From positions 1 to 24,388 of the forward strand of contig JALHIN010000028.1 in the NCBI GenBank assembly GCA_022839995.1: a stretch of 24,388 nt of DNA, in the 5' to 3' direction. The position numbers and the translations under genes are program-made. Positions 24,283 through 24,388 of the stretch are shown here, piece after piece (position 1 is the stretch's first letter; every line of letters begins with the position of its first letter). The stretch comes from 79-D21 sp022839995. Its GTDB lineage: Bacteria > Synergistota > Synergistia > Synergistales > 79-D21. Under the pieces are notes generated by a model that worked only from the letters and a program-made list of their open reading frames with translations, did not search any database and was not told where the DNA came from.

Positions 24283-24289
24283 CCCTCCC
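24283..24289 (-). promoter_or_regulatory. Ribosome-binding site that decides the selenoprotein start
   Basis: GGGAGGG on the minus strand, 9 bases before ATG 24273. It supports initiation upstream of the in-frame TGA rather than at the internal ATG 24189. It lies one base from the end of the insertion-sequence copy, so the native promoter of this gene has probably been displaced. Confidence 0.65.
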
Positions 24290-24290
24290 G

Positions 24291-24388
24291 AGTCAAGTCC
24301 CAGAACTGCTGTAAATTCGGATCCGGTTACAGATTCACCGCTACGGCCTCAGGTTGAGACATGTTTACCGGCTGTTTCACTGAGGCCT
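24291..24388 (-). mobile_element. 3' end of an insertion sequence (right copy, inverted)
   Basis: Reverse complement of 2-99 with six differences in 98 positions. The transposase-like reading frame runs on the minus strand toward the window interior and the tail ends in TTGACT at 24296-24291, as at the left end. The element continues beyond the window. Two separate copies are implied because the differences are real and mostly synonymous. The end of the copy abuts the ribosome site of the selenoprotein gene. Confidence 0.75.
24327..24388 (-). CDS. C-terminal fragment of a presumed transposase (right edge)
   Basis: Twenty complete codons and TAA, open to the right edge. It encodes the same C-terminal peptide as the left copy, ending NMSQPEAVAVNL, with Ala where the left copy has Val. 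Silent differences in three other codons support translation of this frame. No catalytic part is visible. Confidence 0.55.
   Translation of the reverse strand, partial: ASVKQPVNMSQPEAVAVNL

Noticed and set aside
1..24388. CRISPR arrays, tRNA, rRNA, phage genes or a replication origin
   Set aside because: No regularly spaced repeats, no tRNA-like or rRNA sequence, and no phage, plasmid or initiator genes were seen.

Overview
This 24.4 kb window is GC-rich, gene-dense bacterial DNA with about 22 protein genes. Many starts are GTG or TTG, and many genes overlap by 4 to 22 bases. The gene set points to a strictly anaerobic, amino-acid or organic-acid fermenting bacterium: two butyrate kinases, two phosphate butyryltransferases, a tungstate importer, alanine racemase with D-serine dehydratase, and a probable selenocysteine protein. 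Synergistota or an anaerobic Desulfobacterota-like lineage would fit. That placement is inference only, because no marker gene is present.

Both ends carry the same ~98 bp sequence in inverted orientation (1-99 and 24291-24388, six differences). It is the 3' end of an insertion sequence, with the last codons of a presumed transposase and a short tail. The differences sit almost only at third codon positions, so these are two diverged copies of a multicopy element. They probably explain why the assembled segment stops here.

Inward from the left: a minus-strand pair (class IV aminotransferase, then a PAS/GAF/HD-GYP protein); a divergent tungstate ABC transporter tupBC without its binding protein; a same-strand buk-ptb-ptb-buk cluster for substrate-level ATP from (branched) acyl-phosphates, followed by a ZIP metal transporter. 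A decayed DUF2156 gene then leads into a tightly coupled run: four-PAS HD-GYP protein, 14-TM efflux protein, RNase HI with a C-terminal SWIM zinc finger, and a BAAT-type acyl-CoA thioesterase-like hydrolase. A minus-strand YdcF-like protein separates this from a long plus-strand run: alr, dsdA, flavodoxin-like, ppx, Na/Pi symporter and phoU (D-amino-acid turnover, then phosphate/polyphosphate homeostasis).

At the right end are pcm (protein-isoaspartate methyltransferase) and, overlapping its start by 4 bases, a small thioredoxin-like gene. The latter is complete only if an in-frame UGA at codon 19, directly after a cysteine, is read as selenocysteine. A perfect 9-bp hairpin sits downstream of that UGA where a bacterial SECIS element should be. 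This is the most interesting object in the window.
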